From contig CAJSYZ010000001.1 of NCBI GenBank assembly GCA_910574455.1, positions 98,006 to 162,005 of the forward strand: a DNA stretch of 64,000 nucleotides, in the 5' to 3' direction. This document shows positions 7,810 through 21,175 of the stretch, piece after piece. The notes under the pieces are model-generated. The model was not told the DNA's origin. It ran no database searches and saw only the letters and a list, made by a program, of their open reading frames with translations. The number at the start of each line of letters is the position of its first letter. The first letter of the stretch is position 1. The translations under genes were made by a program, and so were the position numbers. This DNA comes from Trichaptum fuscoviolaceum (Eukaryota; Basidiomycota; Agaricomycetes; Hymenochaetales; Trichaptaceae).

Positions 7810-10800
7810 TGGATATGAGGTCTAGCAAAGGAGAGTAATACAATGGCGCGGAAGAATAAGTGGTCAAGAAGTCGGAGAAAGGTTGGGTTGGGAATGTTAT
7901 TTCGTCTAAGTGACCAGGACAGCCAAGCTCTATATATATATAGTCTGCAGCGTACTATGGACCGCTCCTGGCAGTTTATGTCAGCGCTACACTAGTCTCA
8001 TACCTGTGTTCTTTGAAACGTATTCTGAGTGTCACAGTCCAGGGGTTTCAAACACAAGGGTTCAATGTAAAGTTTATAAGGAAGTCTGGATATGCTTACG
8101 CCTGTGTGTTGTAGCCATTGTTGTCTGCTCAAGAGAGCCGTCGCATTCTGAAATGAGTTTTTTAAAGATGGTCCGACACACGTCCGACTTGATGCATGTA
8201 CATCAGAGGGCCGACATAACGGACATTTGTAATCCAGTAGCTTCTGTGCAAGTGCGCTAAATAGAGCTGGCATTAGTAGAAGCTTGGGATCACCATCGCT
8301 TCAGGGCAGCTACAAGCAAGTAAAATTATTCAGGGAAACTCAAGAGTAACGCCGCAGTGAACTATATTGAAAAGGGCTGCAATATTAAGAAAGTGCCAGA
8401 TGTCGAGCTCGCCTCTCATTGTAATCGTGTTTACAGCAATCGGAATGATAACAACGCTAGAGCCCCTGACCATGTCCAAGATCTATTCGCAACCAATGTC
8501 CAGCCAGAATCTTATCTATAGACACCCTGAATCTTAGATCATTGATTTGAAAGTGCGGTCTAGCTGGGATTCTTGTACTTGACTTCATATTGGCACGTAT
8601 TTGGTATGAAATTGGGGGCATTAGTGAACAGCTGTATGGATTGGGCTGTAAAATGATTCTTACGAGACAGAAATAGAAGGCTAACAATATCAATGGTCAG
8701 GTTTGGTCAAGTTTGTGATATGGAGTTGGGACTCGCCATGGGGGTTACGATAAGCAGTGCAAAAAGCAAACCAAGAAGCATTGATCGGCGAGGTAATCCA
8801 TAAACGTAACATTGAATGCAACGAGTTTCTAGAACGAGACAAAATGTCCAAGCGGCCAAGACTTGAATCATTTTCAGACGTGACAGTCGATGGTGAGATG
8901 ATAAGTGACGATACGTCTGCGATATGATGGTCAAGAGTTCAAGTTATGGCGTCTAAATCGATCTGCGGTTTCCGAGGACAATGGAAACAAAGAAAAGCTG
9001 TTGTCGAAGAACATATGCGCGGGGGACAATGTTGACCTTGTCGTTGAATGTTGTGCAATGTCATGAAGAACAAAATCTCCGAAAGGCAATTCGTCGACGA
9101 ATCTCAGTGCCTGGCCGGAGTACTAATAGTAGATCAAGCCGAGCCGGAACCGGTATCCCGGTATCCCGGGTCTTCACTGGCAGTTACTGTACTTTCAAAT
9201 TGCTATTACTAGTAAGGCTCGGAAATCCGCACAAAGATCTGCAGCTCGGCAGGAATGCAAATGGGACATATTCATGCTTCCGACATACAAGAATAGCACT
9301 TAGAGGATATGGAAAGAAGGAGCACTCATTCAAAACCAAGAGAAGGGGAGAGTCAGCATCGACAAGGCACTGCCAGTGCAACGGCCAAAAGATAACATTC
9401 AAGTTGAGGGCACATTGACAGTGTTTGAAAAGGTTAAAACTATGAAAAAAGGTACGGGGGTAGTCGAATGCCCGGTTGTGGATTTCGCAGTGTTTAGTTG
9501 CCCTGCGGATAGTTAGTATACATAGCTATGGTCAGAAAAGTATCGTCTCTGTTTTCTAGTATGATGTACCATTGCGGCTCCAGTCTAATATCACAAACCA
9601 GGTGATTTAGAGAGTAATAGAGGTGGATTATTCTGTATGATAGGGCCACTTACCCAAGTTCTCCTAATATGCCGTCAGGGCATGCACATACGTGAAGGCG
9701 ATACCAGTGAACGGAAACTTACAAACGGAACTATAATACCACGGAAGTACTAAGTAGAAATCAGCATTGACGAACAAGAAACACTTTAAGAATAGACAAA
9801 CCAACGTCGATTCCCGCAAAGCTGCGGGAGTGGATATGTAACGGAGAAACCACGTGTCTGCGGTCGCCGAAAGACAAGGGTAGTAGGAATGGGAGATGAG
9901 ATCCATGACACTGAGCGAGGCGCTCGTTCTGACAGCTGAAGGGTATGCTGCATAACAAGGCCTCGGGACAGCCCCTCTTGCAAGGGACAATCTTTCATTG
10001 TATTCATACACGAGGATGCCAACACCCAGGAAGACAAGACTATCCTCCAAGGGAAAGAGACTTGACGTGAAAAACGAGTAGGCCCTCGTGCAGCTCGAAC
10101 TCGTAGTTTCCAGACATTGACATGTGCCTAGTGGTCTAAAAACTAACGTCCAAAGTGAGTGATCGTCCTTTTGTACAATGATCGGAAAAATTGACGCTCG
10201 AGGACAAGATACGACTTATTAGCATAGCAATTTTGGATGTGTTAAATTTGTGTGGGGTGGTCCAAATTTGCGCCTGCCGGAGATCAGAGGCGCTCGACAG
10301 CGTTGACAGCAGTGCCTGTGAGTCCGGTGCATCGGCAACAGCTTTCCTAATCTTTGTACCTTGTATTGTCTTCAGCATAGATCTGCGGATTCCGAGAACG
10401 TTGAACTGATAACATATTCGAGAGGGTAAGTGTTGTAAGAGCAGGCGTCCATTGTTTACACGCGATTCAAATGATATTGAGCGGGTCAACTCTTTGAGAC
10501 TGTGGCTTCGTTACAGTTACCTTAACGTAGGGGAGTGTCATGCTGTGCTATAAAGCGATGCAACTAAAGAGAGAATGCTGAGTGAATCATTGAACAGTCC
10601 AGAACGACGATGGAGACTAAATACCTAAAGCGGAGAGGGTTATATTCAGCTGTCCGAGGGTAGTAGCTGATCGTAACTGGCTGCTACTAGTAAGCATAGC
10701 CCATCCATCTGGTTTTGCTCACAGGAGTTGGTCAGCGAATTATGATATCAATTTTCGGACCTGGGTCGATTGAATCTTTCAGTGCTAGTAGTGGGTAGTC

Positions 10801-11880
10801 GATAAGTCTGGAGTCAATTATTATGCAGACTCAACAAACCTTCATTTCGGTGACAACGAGATGCTAATGGTAGCTCCAGTATAGCGCTCTGAGAAGCAGA
10901 CCGATAATATCAGTGAGAGATTATCAAAAGAGTGCTTTGAAAGCTTACAGTGAGCGAGATACATGAGTGGTCTTGAATTGTTGCGCAGTCGACGGCGTCG
11001 GCAAGTGTGAGAATGGTGAATAAAGACGGTTTAGTGATGTGGGTTCAGATTTCTACGAGTTTAAACCATACATACATCGTCAGAGTTGTTTTTACGTCTA
11101 GAGAACATTGGCTAAGATGCAGCTATTGCAGAACATATGTGTGGAGGACGACGCTGACAGCCTTGACAACGTTGAACGTTGGGCGGTGATGAAACCCGTC
11201 AGAAGTAGTGTGTGTGACAAAAAAGGCTAAATCGTCTTCCCCGGATCTAGTAGTGGAGTGTCCCGGGTCTCACACTTCTAGTACGCGAGGATCGGCACAA
11301 AAGATCGGCATATCGGCAAATGAAATAAAAGTGCAAACTTATGCTTGTACTAGTAATAGACTGGATTATCCACAGTAACGTCGTTCTCACCTCAGCATTA
11401 GAGAGGAAGAAGAGAGCTTGGATTGTGAAAGAACGGCAACGGCCGAAAGCGTATTGATGGGGCTGTAACTTGGCATAGCACGGACCCCGGAAGTAAAAGC
11501 AGTGCAACGCATCATTGAGTTTATTGAATGAGGCGCGTGTACGGGGACACGGGTTACCCGACTTACTCTGCTTTCAGATGCGGCCAACTTTCACCTTCTC
11601 CAACAACTACCAACAACGTCCGGCTTTCTCTTTTCATATCGACTACGCTGATGTCCCCGTATACTCCTTCTTTATAATTTAACGAACGCCCACTAAGCTG
11701 GTCTAGTACGACTCTTCAGCCCACTTCATTTGATATTGAATTTTTGTGACGGCGCCTCTTCGAGCTTTCGCAACGACCAGGAAACCGCAAGCCATTTTGG
11801 ACGCCACGGAACACCTTCGCAACATAGCGCAAGCCAGCGACTCGACTTCTGTCTCGAGGGGATAGCTGACCACGAATGTG
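7810..11880. other. Gene-poor interval
   Basis: About 4 kb with no open frame over 150 codons and no domain I can defend. Minus-strand frames near 8710-8930 and 9660-10050 contain hydrophobic stretches that vaguely recall decayed membrane-protein exons, but they lack consistent splice signals. A short repeated TATCCCG motif occurs near 9152-9168. I see no tRNA, no terminal inverted repeats and no long tandem repeat. Confidence 0.4.
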
Positions 11881-12062
11881 ATGGGCGTGCCACGAAAAGT
11901 TGTAGATGCGCGCCGGCCAAGGGCATCTCCATCACCAGCGAGCGCCTCCGCACAACCGCAGACGCAGAAACGATGGAAGGGGAAGAAGCGCGACGAGGGC
12001 GACGGAGGCAAGGACGGGATAGTCCTCTCCTTAAATTTAGTCGGCGACGGGACTTACACGGC
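11881..12062 (+). CDS. Candidate 5' exon of the aspartic protease gene
   Basis: This open segment encodes a basic stretch and then LNLVGDGTYTA, which resembles the segment that usually precedes the first protease strand (GDGxYxV). A donor GTGCGT follows at 12063. Joining to 12644 keeps frame and gives an uninterrupted A1 N-terminus. The implied 581-bp intron is long compared with the others in this window, and the first residues are not a secretion signal. This is inference from frame and weak family similarity. Confidence 0.35.
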
Positions 12063-12643
12063 GTGCGTGATCGTCACTTCTCTTCTTTCGACTTCTTTCA
12101 TTATCATTTTCACTTTTGACTTTCTTCTCGGCTTTGGGCTTGTGCTTGAGACTTGGCAACAAGGCGGCTGCGAGTGGTGGCATCGTATCTGACAATGCAG
12201 CTTGCCCAGGCGAATGCTGGGAACAGTTTAAGCAACCAATACTTGGGCTTGCTTTACGCTTACTGCCTCCTATATAACCTCTTCATATTTGAGCAGCCCA
12301 GCCCCTTTTACGTTTTACACACCCGAGTGCATGTTATTCTCAACGTCTTCTCGCATTTCGAAGCTCGTATGTTGAACGTCGTCGTTCTCGTGCAAATGCA
12401 AGAATAACTTGCACTTTGCACTGAATTGCATCTATTTTTGTTGATTGCCGAGTTACATTGTTCTTCACCATCTCATCTCAGTTTCACTATTGCTTCCTAA
12501 GAATGATCATGCCACTTCTCATTGCACTTCATGTGACTCCAATTCTTTTTAATGCTCGTGAGCCAGGGGCTAGTCTGATTGATCTCAAGAGCTCATATCC
12601 GCCATTATATTAGCAGATACTGATATACACGTTTGTCCAACAG

Positions 12644-15084
12644 AATATATACCGTGAACGTCGCCATCGGGAATGATAGCCAAACATATCCCCTGCAAGT
12701 CGATACGGGGTCGTCTGATCTCGTACGTCCACCTCTGAACAAAACTCTGCCACCTTACTGACTTTTCGGAATTAGTGGGTGGCGTCAACATCATGCTCAA
12801 CCGCGCCCTGTACAAACAACAAACCAAAACTCTACAATCCAGGGACATCCTCGACGCCTACGAACCTCAACTTTGAGATTGATTATCTGAGCGGGCAAGT
12901 GACGGGGCCAATCGTGTGGGATAAGGTCGTGCTGGGTGGGTATGAAATTGATAATCAGGCGCTCGGTGAGTAGCATGTCATATTTTTGCTTCATCTTGCT
13001 AAGTGCAAACTCTTGGACTGGTAGCCGCTGCGACGACGGTGGTGAACGAGACTCTCTCGCCGCAATTCTCTGGCATCCTTGGACTCGCTCTCCCTCTCGA
13101 CTCCGTTATTTCTAGTCTACTCCCACCGGTCACCTCTAATTCGCCAGACGGCGCAACACTTACCTCTAACCTTTTCGGTATCACACCCACATCTCAAGCG
13201 CCCGGCCAACTCTTCTACTCCCTCCTCCTCGAGCGGCCCGGCTCTGGGCGCGTTCCCTCTGTCATGGGCATCGGTCGACATCCGTCCGCGGATATCCTCA
13301 AGGAAGGGCTTACCATCGAGCCGGCGGACGTTATGTACGGGAGCGTCCTGCCTGAAAACAACGGCGTGCACTTTTGGAAGGTCGAGCTGAGGGCGATATC
13401 AGTGTATGTAGATGGTGTAAAGAAGGACGTGAGCATTGGGAGGAGCGTGACAGGGAGTGTGTTCCCGGAGGCGATCTTGGACAGTGGCGTGCCGTACATA
13501 ATCGCGACCCCGGCGATTGCGAATGGTGTATGGGGTGCGTTAGGTATCGGACCTGCAGGCGATGGAAATTGTTAGTTTATATTTCACTTTTGAGCAATCG
13601 TTTTCTCATCCCAAGTCTTTTGTCTTATAGACTATGTCGACTGCGCGACTCCTCTAAATATGACCGTGACGCTCGACAACCGGCGTGAAATCCCGATCCA
13701 CCCACTCGACTTGACTGCAGCCTCGCAGTCCGATCCATCGAGCACGACATGTGTCGGTCTTGTCCAACAAGATGCGACGCTCGCATCGCCGACGTTTGGC
13801 CTGGGCGACATTATCCTTGGTGTGCCCTTCCTACGGAACGTCTACACCGTCATGGCGTACGAGGCGGCCACCAGTGGCGGGATCGTCGGTAACGGATCAA
13901 AAAGTCGCTCGCCTTCACCATCTTCCTTCAGCCCCCGGCGTGCTGTCAAACGTGCGGATATCAAGCCCCAGCTAGGGCTGCTGAACATCACTGACCCTGC
14001 GACGGCGATGTCTGAGTTCAACCAAGTGCGCGTGCTGAAGCAGCCACTGGACTCGGCGAACCAGAACAACAATGTAGAGTCTGGCGGGAAGAAGATCACG
14101 GTCGGCCTGGAAGTGCTATTTGGCCTGATTGGCTTTGTGGTGTTGTGTGCGGTGCTGTTCTTCGTGAGGTGGTTTGCGGTGAAGAGGCGACTTATAAGAC
14201 AGGGCTCTGTGAAGGGCGGATTAGTGGGCAGCGGTCTTAAGAGGGGGAGTAGAGGGCGAGAGCGGGAGGAGAAGAAGGACGTGGACGTTTATGCTCTGAC
14301 GGAGTATCATGGCTTAGGGCTAGAACAGACTAGAAGCCATAGCATGGTCCCCTCCGAAGACACCCAGCAGACACTCAAAAATCTTGATGACGACCACGAC
14401 CACTTCGGGAAGAAGCTCGACGCGACATATGACTCTGCGAAGACGAAGGTGAACGACGGCGACTGGCCATCCGACACCGAGCTCGGCTTCAGGCGGAAGA
14501 GTAAGAGGGTTGACTCGGACGACGTAGACCTGCGCCTGCATCGTATGTCGTCCTCGACTTCCTCTGTGCGGTTGGATGTAGAAGATGAAGAGTGGTCGAA
14601 CACGCGGGATAGCCAGGCGTGGATCGACGCGTACGCTGTGGACCAGCCCGCCCTGCACGGCGAGTGGCGTCCGCCCTCTGAGCTATCCACCCATTCCCAC
14701 ACGCACTCCCACTCGCTATCCGCATCAGCGCGCCCGCCGGTGCACGAGCGCACACTCAGTAGCCTCTCCACGTTCTCCACGCATTCCATGCAGCACGGGC
14801 CCGGCTCGCCGCTCCTCGAGTCCTCGCTCGACGTGATCGGGCTCGACTTCGGCGAAGCGGCTGCGAGCGTGGGCGGCGGTGCGCGTCGTCGCGGGAGCCT
14901 GGGGGTAGTGAATGAGGCGAGCGCGGAGGAAATGCGGCGGGTCCAGCAGCGGAGGGCTAGTTCCGGAAGTAGTGTGGGCTCGGTGCAGGTCCCGCCTGCG
15001 CGCCCTCGCCCGGGGAGAGTGCATTCTGGGCCGCGAATGTCGACGACGATGTCGCAGGTCATCTCGGCGAATGATATTCAATGA
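12644..15084 (+). CDS. Pepsin-like (A1) aspartic protease with C-terminal membrane anchor and long cytosolic tail; 5' exon uncertain
   Basis: Exons read as 12644-12722, 12776-12965, 13025-13570 and 13631-15084; all three intron junctions keep frame. The first catalytic motif DTGSSDLWVAS is split by the first of these introns. The second catalytic motif reads DSGVPYI, so both catalytic aspartates are present. FSGILGLALP is the usual A1 core motif. After the protease domain come a transmembrane helix (about 14100-14190, LEVLFGLIGFVVLCAVLFFV), a basic stop-transfer segment (KRRL) and a Ser/His-rich tail of nearly 300 residues. The predicted topology is an extracellular or luminal protease held in the membrane. 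The 5' exon may be 11881-12062, ending GDGTYTA, which joins in frame through a 581-bp intron; that exon has no signal peptide, so the true first exon may lie elsewhere. Confidence 0.85.
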
Positions 15085-15659
15085 TTTTTCCCTGCCTCGC
15101 AGTCTTTCATCATACCCATACTCGCACTCTCATACCTGACATGACCTACACATCCTCTTTGCTTTTCCTTGATTCTGACGTGACACGAATTTCTTCCCTC
15201 CAGCCCTCCAGCCCTGTTCCCTCCGTGTCCTCAGCTCTGTAATTATTTCGTTTTGTCCCTGTCCTATTGGGGTGAGGAGTACGGACCGCATCAATCCTTC
15301 ACTTTTTGGTTGACATCAACTTTCTCTACTCTTTCCCCCATTCTTTTCTATCCTGTCACTCATCTCATCTTAATGCTGCATGTGCATCTGTTCACTCCCA
15401 TCTTCACTCGCTATCTTTCTTGGGCCAAAAAGGACATCCGGACTGCTTGCCTGCTCTAATTTGTGTGATATGATGATGCTGTATTGGAATCGTAAAGTAA
15501 ATAGTGGTACTATCGTGTACATGTGGAAAATAAACCCATCGACGTTCCTTCATCCCTCATCTCTTGTATAAAAGCTGATATATCTGTTTAATATAATATT
15601 CTGTTTATTGCCCTCTTTCTCCGACCTGGTCGTGATAGGGACTAAAATGAAGTGTTCGT
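15085..15659. other. Convergent intergenic region (protease 3' end / P450 3' end)
   Basis: T-rich sequence with AATAAA-like signals (GGAAAATAAACC near 15525; TAATATAATATT near 15589). It lies between two convergent genes and probably holds both 3' UTRs. I see no further gene in it. Confidence 0.4.
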
Positions 15660-18102
15660 TTATTGGGGACCAGTGTCGGCTGCTTGCCTGACTAGTCTCT
15701 CAATGGCGACTGAACGCGGCGTGATGGAGCACTCGAACGGCACCGGGTGGCTTTATATATTCATTAGGATAATTCACCAGACATAGGTAGAAAGAGGGGG
15801 GACAATACGCACCTGGAGATTCCGGAGGTGAAGGCCGTCGTGATATCCAAAGGCTTGGCATCCTTTCCCTCTTTGTGCTTGATTTCCATCGTTGCAAGGA
15901 TAGATACGGCTGCGATGTATATCTACAGATATCACAGATCGAGCATCAATTAGTTCCATGATGGAATTCTGCGCTGATAAAGAGCGCTTACGGTGTTCAT
16001 CGCCAGATTCTTCCCAGGACAGTACCTAGCGAAATAAATAACACATGAAGGCCGAGCTTCTCGCATCAAAGGGGCCTGGTAAGTATAGGAGCTTTGCTCA
16101 CCGCCTCCCGAATCCGAATGCGATCTTCTTTGGGTCCCTTGGCGTCTTCACGCCGTCCTGTGGAATAAACCTTTCAGGCTTGAACCTCTCGGGTTCAGGA
16201 TACTCATTGGGGTCGCGCAGAAGCAGCCTAGGTTTCTTGTAAGTTATACTTTCAGAGAACTAGGAAAAATAAGTTGAAGAAATGTTAGTGAAAGACGACG
16301 GACCATTGGTTAGGGAGAATGGTTGTCCCTTTTGGAATAAGGTATCCTCGATATACGTCGTCCTCCATGAGCCTATGCGGGAAACCTGGATTGCATTTCC
16401 GTCAGTTCTACGAGGTTCTCGGACATTAGAAAGACGGCATACCTAGTGGGATAACTGAATGCCATCTACAGTTATCATTCAGAGGGCTATTCAAGGTCAA
16501 TGCATAAGAGATGAAGATTTACCGGAAGCATTCGTCTAGAAGGGCTTGGACGTAGGGAAGCCTCTCCCGGTCTTCAAAGGTTGGCAGGCGCTCCCCGTTC
16601 GTGAGAGAATCAATTTCTTCTTGAGCGCGGAGTTGCGCATCTGGGTTCATGAGCATCGCGAAGATAATTATAAGAAGCGCCGACGCAGTCTGCGGAGACA
16701 TCGTAATGACCGATCAGAGATGGTTCGGGTGGTGGGACCGGACGTAAAGATAATCAATCGCGCACCGTTTCTGATCCACCGATGTACACTGCTCCTGCCA
16801 TGCTGGCGATGAGCTCCTCGTCCTTGACATTACCACTATCATCCATATTCGCTTCTATGAGATCACCCGTCATGGATGGCATTGCCGTTCCATCAAGCTT
16901 GAGTTGGGCGGTGCAGCGAAGGTTTGTCGGAGAGGAGTAGGTTAGAATGAGCGCACGCCGAGTGAACCTTTAAAACAGCATTATACGTACAGCTTTACGC
17001 TTCGTGTCATAATATGGGCTGAACCGAATCTCGTCAGATAACGCACGTCCCTTCCTTGCCACCTTGTGAAAGCCTGTACCCGGGAGCCAAGTAGGCAAAT
17101 GCTTCACTTGTGAATTCCGAGAGGTGGTTCAGTTTCTAACTATTCTGTGAAGTAATGGAAAGCACGTACGCCATGGGAACAGATTTACTGGAAGGGCCGG
17201 ACTAGCAGCCTTGATCGCAGATTCAGCGCCTTCCTCCACCAAGGATATCAAGGGGTCGTTTTCGGATTGGACTGATAACACACTATTCAGATACTATCGG
17301 AGCATGCGACTGACTCCACAAAACCTTCATGTCCATAGGCAATCATCAATGTCGTCGAACCAACATAACTGTTAGGATTGTTTCCCACTCAAAAAGTGAG
17401 TGATATTGGCTAGTACGTGTAAATGCGGAGATACATACCTTCTAATATGTTTTGCGTAGTCCGATGGCGAGTTCAGAAGGTTCAACAAAAGTTCATGCGC
17501 ATTTTGCGACTGCTTCCCGAAGTACTGCGTAATTCGTGCGCTCTCCATGTACCGTTTGAATCCTGTCGAAAATTTGCGCCATCGTTCTCCATAGGGAGTG
17601 AAGGCCAGCAGCCAGTCCCATCTCTGCCTACTTGGAGTTAGAAAGAATGAAAAAGTCGAATGAAAAGATGTATCTCACAGTTCGGAGAGCATCGTGACAT
17701 TCGGTCTGTCCGAGTATATCGCTGATCGCTTCTCGAGTAAGTCGGAAGTAACTTCATAAGAGTTGATGAAGAGCATGGGACTCCCGAAGTTCTCCACGTA
17801 GACCAAGTCACCTATGAGAAGTGAACGATAGAACACAAACGGAAGGAGAATAGAAGCAGAAACCCACCGTACTTTTCCTTCCATTCCGCAGCCTTCAGCC
17901 ACTCGTTCGATGTTGGCATGTCTAAAACATTTCCGATGATAGGAAGACCTCGAGGGCCTGGAGGGTAAGGGTGACGAGAAGCAGTCTTCTTGGCTGTGTA
18001 TATGAGGACTAGCCAGATGAAGGAAACGGCAGGAACCAGTACATCTAGACCATGTAGACTATCAGAAAGGTTGACGCGTCGAAGCGAGAATGGCGAAGAC
18101 AT
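15660..18102 (-). CDS. Cytochrome P450 monooxygenase (microsomal, basidiomycete type)
   Basis: This is a many-exon gene on the minus strand, ATG at 18102 and TAA at 15660-15662. An N-terminal membrane anchor ([16 protein letters not shown]) is followed by the hinge [14 protein letters not shown]. Exons 17868-18102 and 17679-17811 are clear. Further exons give the helix C region (GERWRKF), helix I ([11 protein letters not shown] then TASALLIII across an intron, near 16690-16795), helix K ExxR (ECFR, joined to WHSVIPLG), PERF (PERFKPERF) and the haem loop FGFGRR-YCPGK, split by an intron near 16035-16105 with its cysteine present. The last exon reads [12 protein letters not shown]. All joints I checked stay in frame, so the gene looks intact. 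P450s oxidise small molecules at the ER with a reductase partner; the substrate cannot be read from sequence. It resembles the broad OrdA-like fungal group, but I do not assign a CYP family. Confidence 0.9.
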
Positions 18103-19541
18103 AGGCGGTGGCGTTGGCTTTCTAGAGTGCTCTGAAGTCCTCCTATTTATCCTCCTCGTTGCCAGAGTGCCTGGCCTGATCGCAAGCCCAGGGAGTGCGG
18201 TTCGTTCGCCTGCAGTCATTACGAAATTTCCATTTGAAGATATCGACGCTACTTCAGTCGCCACTCGGTGAAAAGCTTACTTGCTTTCGAAGATTCAAAG
18301 TTCATGAAGTCAATGAATCGGTGTCATAAGTTGCGAGCAACGCACAAGGTTATAGCATGCCCTTCGTCTGCAAGAGCCAATACGAGGTGGTTACGGCGAT
18401 TACGGCAGTTGACGAATTCCTGATTCCGCTTATTGACAACACTCAGCAGTTGTAGTTGGACGACGGGGTTCAGAGTGCCCCGGTGGGTAATAAGACATCG
18501 TATGAGTCGAGTCTAGACAGTTACTAGTAGAAGGATTAGGCAACCAGCCATAACGTGCTGGCTGCTTTGTCCCTTGAGGCTTTAATGGGTGCAGGGTGTC
18601 GTGGAGTCCAATAATATAAGTAGGCATGTGTTTCGACGCTTCAAGTTCCGAGTCTCCATAGCACGTACTACATAGGTCGATCGCAAAAGGCGTATTTGAA
18701 TTTCGGGCCATTCCAGTAAAAACGGTGAATTGAGCAAGAACGCTGCGCATCAGACTTGAGGACAGCTTTTTCGTACACCCTTTCCGAGGTCCAGGGATAC
18801 TTCCCGAGAAGAAAGGGGCGCAGTTTGGGATCATGGTCACGGTGGGATTCAAACGCCAACGAACTGCCCTGAGGGTTATTATTAGCCCTTTTCAAGTTCT
18901 GATTATGTAACACTACTAGTACTAGTATATGTAAGTACTCCAAAAGTTTGCCAGTACTAAACGCACACTGGCACTGGTCCAACTGACTCCAACATGAATT
19001 CGACGCCCACCACAAAAGTTGCTTAATCCTCTTTTCAATTTTGTTGTGAAGCATGTCAGCTTGCTTCACTTTACAAACGTCGAAGACTATCAATGGATAC
19101 TACTACGGTGGCGTGACTGGCATAAAAGACGCTCACAAGATATTTTGTTGGGTTCCGACTTGTGTTAAACTGCCACACCAGCTGATGCATCAGGTAGATG
19201 GCCTTAAATATCGCGGTTCTCGTTGATCTACCCCTGTATTAGAGGTGGGTGGCTCAGCTTCAGATGTTGTGCGATAGTTGGCGCGGGTGCAGTCAGTCAG
19301 GTTCATATCAAAGAAGTCAGTCGTTTGGCATATTTGGTGCGTTTTCAGCAAGTTCCTTCGTTTCCTTACGCCGATACTGCCATGCGCAGCTGTCCATCTT
19401 TTAGTTCAATTCTACAGGTCGTGTAGCTGTGCGGTGTTCTATGCCATATATAAAACAGAGTGGAAGACATTTTAGCCGTCCAGTTCACTCTCTTCCTCCT
19501 CTCACGATAATGTCCCCAAACTTATTACGATTCCTGACACC
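18103..19541. other. Divergent intergenic region between P450 and DUF6533 gene
   Basis: About 1.4 kb that should contain the promoters of both flanking genes. A minus-strand open frame at 18668-19093 has no recognisable domain or supporting splice signals and I do not call it a gene. An ACTAGT-rich stretch lies at 18913-18928. Nothing else is identifiable. Confidence 0.4.
19447..19455 (+). promoter_or_regulatory. TATA box upstream of the DUF6533 gene
   Basis: TATATAAAA lies about 90 bp before the first in-frame ATG of the downstream gene, a typical distance for a fungal TATA box. It is preceded by GC-mixed sequence and followed by a pyrimidine-rich stretch near 19480-19505. Confidence 0.45.
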
Positions 19542-21175
19542 ATGAATGCCTTTTTATTTCCTAGAGGCGGATTAGTCGCAGAAACAGTATCAGATATGTA
19601 ACTATTCATGTTTGACATCTCATCTGATTCTCATAGTTATTGCATCCCATCTAGTGCGGCTCTACAAGCGTATTGCATTGCAGCAGTAGGTTAGATTGGT
19701 CATTTTACATACACTAGTTCAGCCTGACTGTTTGCCAGCCATACTCTACTACGACCATATCCTCACAATACAGGAAGAAATTCAGCTGATCTGGCGGCAA
19801 ACGCTTTCGCTGCTTTCCTGCTTGTTTCTCCTAAACAGATATGTGACACTGTTAGGATACTTTCCTATCATATTTTTCTTGTTCAACCCACCCAATGATA
19901 TCGAGGTACGTGCGGAATGTTCACTTCTGTCTCATCTCACTGATTCGTTTCAGACGTGCGTAGTCTTCTTCTCAAACGGCTGTGAGGAAAGGCATAAATT
20001 TCCCCGTTGATTGTCATAGATGCGTTCGGTTCGGCCGGTTTCCTGGTGTACTGAGCACTATCACACAATGCGTAACATCGTGTAAGTCCTTTTCGGTGTC
20101 TAACAAAGAAATAATATCTAATACTGTCAGTGTTCCTGATCCTTCGATCGTATGCTCTGTATCGAGGCCATTTGTGGGTTCTGGTATTGACGATCCCTTT
20201 GGCTATAACTACTATAATCGCTGCTGCGGTTCGTCCAGTCCTTGACATCTTGACATAACGCAGAGGGACTCCTGTCTGATATTATATGTAGCTGTCCGCC
20301 CTGCAACTTGAAGCGATAGATCTTTCCTTTGGGCCGCTTCCTGAATTTCGGTCCTGTATCCCTTCCTACCTATCTACGTAAGAGCCAAGTCATTTACCTT
20401 TCGTCTCAGTAGCTTACGGTTCACCTAGCGGGCGCCGTACGTTCTCTTGTCATTCATAAGGAAATGATCTCAAATCTTTTGCTGCAGTATTCAAGCTCTT
20501 CTGGATCAGTAACTTAGCGTTCGACACAGTAGTCATCGTCTTGACTGTATGGAAGACATTCGGCATATTCAGAGAACACAAAAGGTTGCGAATTAACTCA
20601 GGCCTTACTGGGTTGCTCTTGAGAGATGGTGAGTCTTCATCGTTTAACGTGCATTCTTTATATTAATACTGGAATCGTTATTGTGACCTTTCTAGGTAGT
20701 ATGTTCTATCTGTGGGTCTTCTTTATGATGACGAATACACATTCAATTCATAAACGACTCACGTTTCAGAGTGATGGGGATTGCAAACCTTGTGAATTTT
20801 GTTCTATTCTTGGTGCGATCCAGATGTTCTTACCTCCTATGAACACACGCTTATTCCTTATATACAAAAATAGTATAAAGAGAACAAATTCTTCGAGCAA
20901 AGCGCAGGCAACACTTCTCTCCTTGCTCACACGTGCGTCGTACTGCTCTAGAATCATCGATTACTTCAAGTAACCTTTGGATATACTTTCATAGCTTATC
21001 AGTCACCCTTCTTTCTCGAATGATTCTTAACCTGCGCGAGGAGTCATCAAGCACTCAGACAGACGAGCACTTCTCCAGTTACTTTCATGCAGCCACGGCC
21101 TTAGGGTCGCATGATGGAGATTGTTCTGACCCGGGTGTAGAAGGAATATTCATAAAAGAACAGAAACCGGTTTAA
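19542..21175 (+). CDS. DUF6533-type multi-pass membrane protein
   Basis: This is a split gene with several short introns. One exon gives the DUF6533 signature (YYDHILTIQEEIQLIWRQ then LFLLNRYVTLLGYFPIIFF, about 19740-19890). A later exon near 20130-20228 reads FLILRSYALYRGHLWVLVL, the usual L-R-x-Y-A-L-Y stretch starting a transmembrane helix. Next come FKLFWISNLAFDTVVIVLTVWKT and LRDG (about 20490-20627), GIANLVNFVLFL (about 20776-20810) and a cytosolic tail LSRMILNLREES ending at TAA 21173-21175. The family is widespread in basidiomycetes, is predicted to span the membrane about seven times, and has no established function. The start at 19542 and the first two splice junctions are my weakest choices; an exon reading ASHLVRLYKRIAL (about 19640-19680) probably belongs to the N-terminus. 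Confidence 0.75.

Noticed and set aside
8707..10050. Hydrophobic minus-strand frames suggesting a decayed membrane protein
   Set aside because: Similarity to DUF6533-type helices is too vague and exon signals are missing.
11703..12119. Overlapping frames on both strands before the protease gene
   Set aside because: Only the frame ending GDGTYTA has any family resemblance; the others look like chance GC-rich frames.
14307..15062. 251-codon minus-strand frame
   Set aside because: It is antisense to the GC-rich tail of the aspartic protease, with no domain or splice support.
18430..19093. Two minus-strand frames of about 140 codons upstream of the P450
   Set aside because: No recognised motif, no consistent start or splice sites; kept as intergenic.
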